NCBI GenBank assembly: GCA_963576725.1 | Contig: OY755252.1 | Span: 54,127,931 to 54,191,930, forward strand | DNA: 64,000 nucleotides | Source: Azorinus chamasolen | Taxonomy: Eukaryota > Mollusca > Bivalvia > Cardiida > Solecurtidae | Direction of reading: 5' to 3' | Shown here: piece by piece, positions 63,758 to 64,000 of the stretch | Position numbering within the stretch: the first letter of the stretch is position 1 | Layout of the letters: every line of letters starts with the position of its first letter | Notes under the pieces: model-generated | The model's database searches: none | Told to the model about the DNA's origin: nothing | What the model saw: only the letters and a program-made list of their open reading frames with translations | Position numbers and translations under genes: made by a program

Positions 63758-64000
63758 TGTTGGTTTGCTTTTCCTTTCTGATGAAGAAGACAATTCACAT
63801 CAAAGCAATGTTCTCGTCTCGGTGTTGGTCACTCTGATATCTGCAATAAGCGTCCAGTTTGATATGTAACTATAGGGAGAATGATAGTTAAAAGGAGATA
63901 ACAGATGCGGGTGCTGGCTTGTAACAGTTGTCTTAATAGGTTATAATCAAAGTTCAGAGGATGTTCAAAATGTTTCTTTAGTCATTTCCCTATTCAATAT

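Overview
The window is a eukaryotic nuclear segment, most likely from a bivalve mollusc and perhaps a dreissenid mussel. The evidence is short exons with canonical GT/AG introns of several kb, AT-rich introns packed with small non-autonomous transposons, tRNA-derived SINE pieces, and pearl-like elements with a GTCT/GTCC microsatellite. Nothing bacterial (operons, Shine-Dalgarno sites) is visible.

Three genes are supported, all on the minus strand. Gene 1 (13101 down to 297, continuing off the left edge) starts with a signal peptide and encodes a secreted or membrane protein made of tandem Notch-type EGF repeats. Its eight exons join in frame at every junction: 10 complete EGF repeats plus the start of an 11th. 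Gene 2 (24940 to 20391) is complete in four exons and encodes a 220-residue CAP-domain protein of the GLIPR2/GAPR-1 type with an N-myristoylation start. Gene 3 (48924 to 40177) encodes a calmodulin-like protein with four canonical EF-hands; its first coding exon was not found. The genes share strand only; no functional link is visible.

Most of the rest is repeats. Working family names used below: A, A', H, B, J = TA-flanked elements with ends like CAGTAAAACC...GGTTTTACTG (pogo/mariner-type ends). C, K, L, D, E, F, G = TTAA-flanked elements with CCC...GGG ends (piggyBac-type target site). R and three long foldbacks = large inverted repeats. N = elements with GCCGTATTCGACT ends. Nearly all carry a hairpin at their centre. 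Boundaries of decayed copies are approximate.

The main discovery candidate is this hairpin system. Families with different ends and different target sites share one central palindrome, GCTCCTATAGGAGC. Several TTAA families also share a longer stem with the same single A/T mismatch. Nested copies give internal evidence for TA and TTAA target sites, neighbouring TTAA elements reuse one TTAA as a common border, and many copies have lost half of the hairpin at its tip.

Layout: 1-13.2 kb gene 1 with MITE-filled introns; 13.2-20.4 kb MITEs, a 15-bp minisatellite and an ACATG-rich satellite; 20.4-24.9 kb gene 2; 25-40 kb repeats only; 40.2-48.9 kb gene 3 with N elements and a pearl-like element in its large intron; 49-64 kb MITEs, several tandem arrays and a second pearl-like element.
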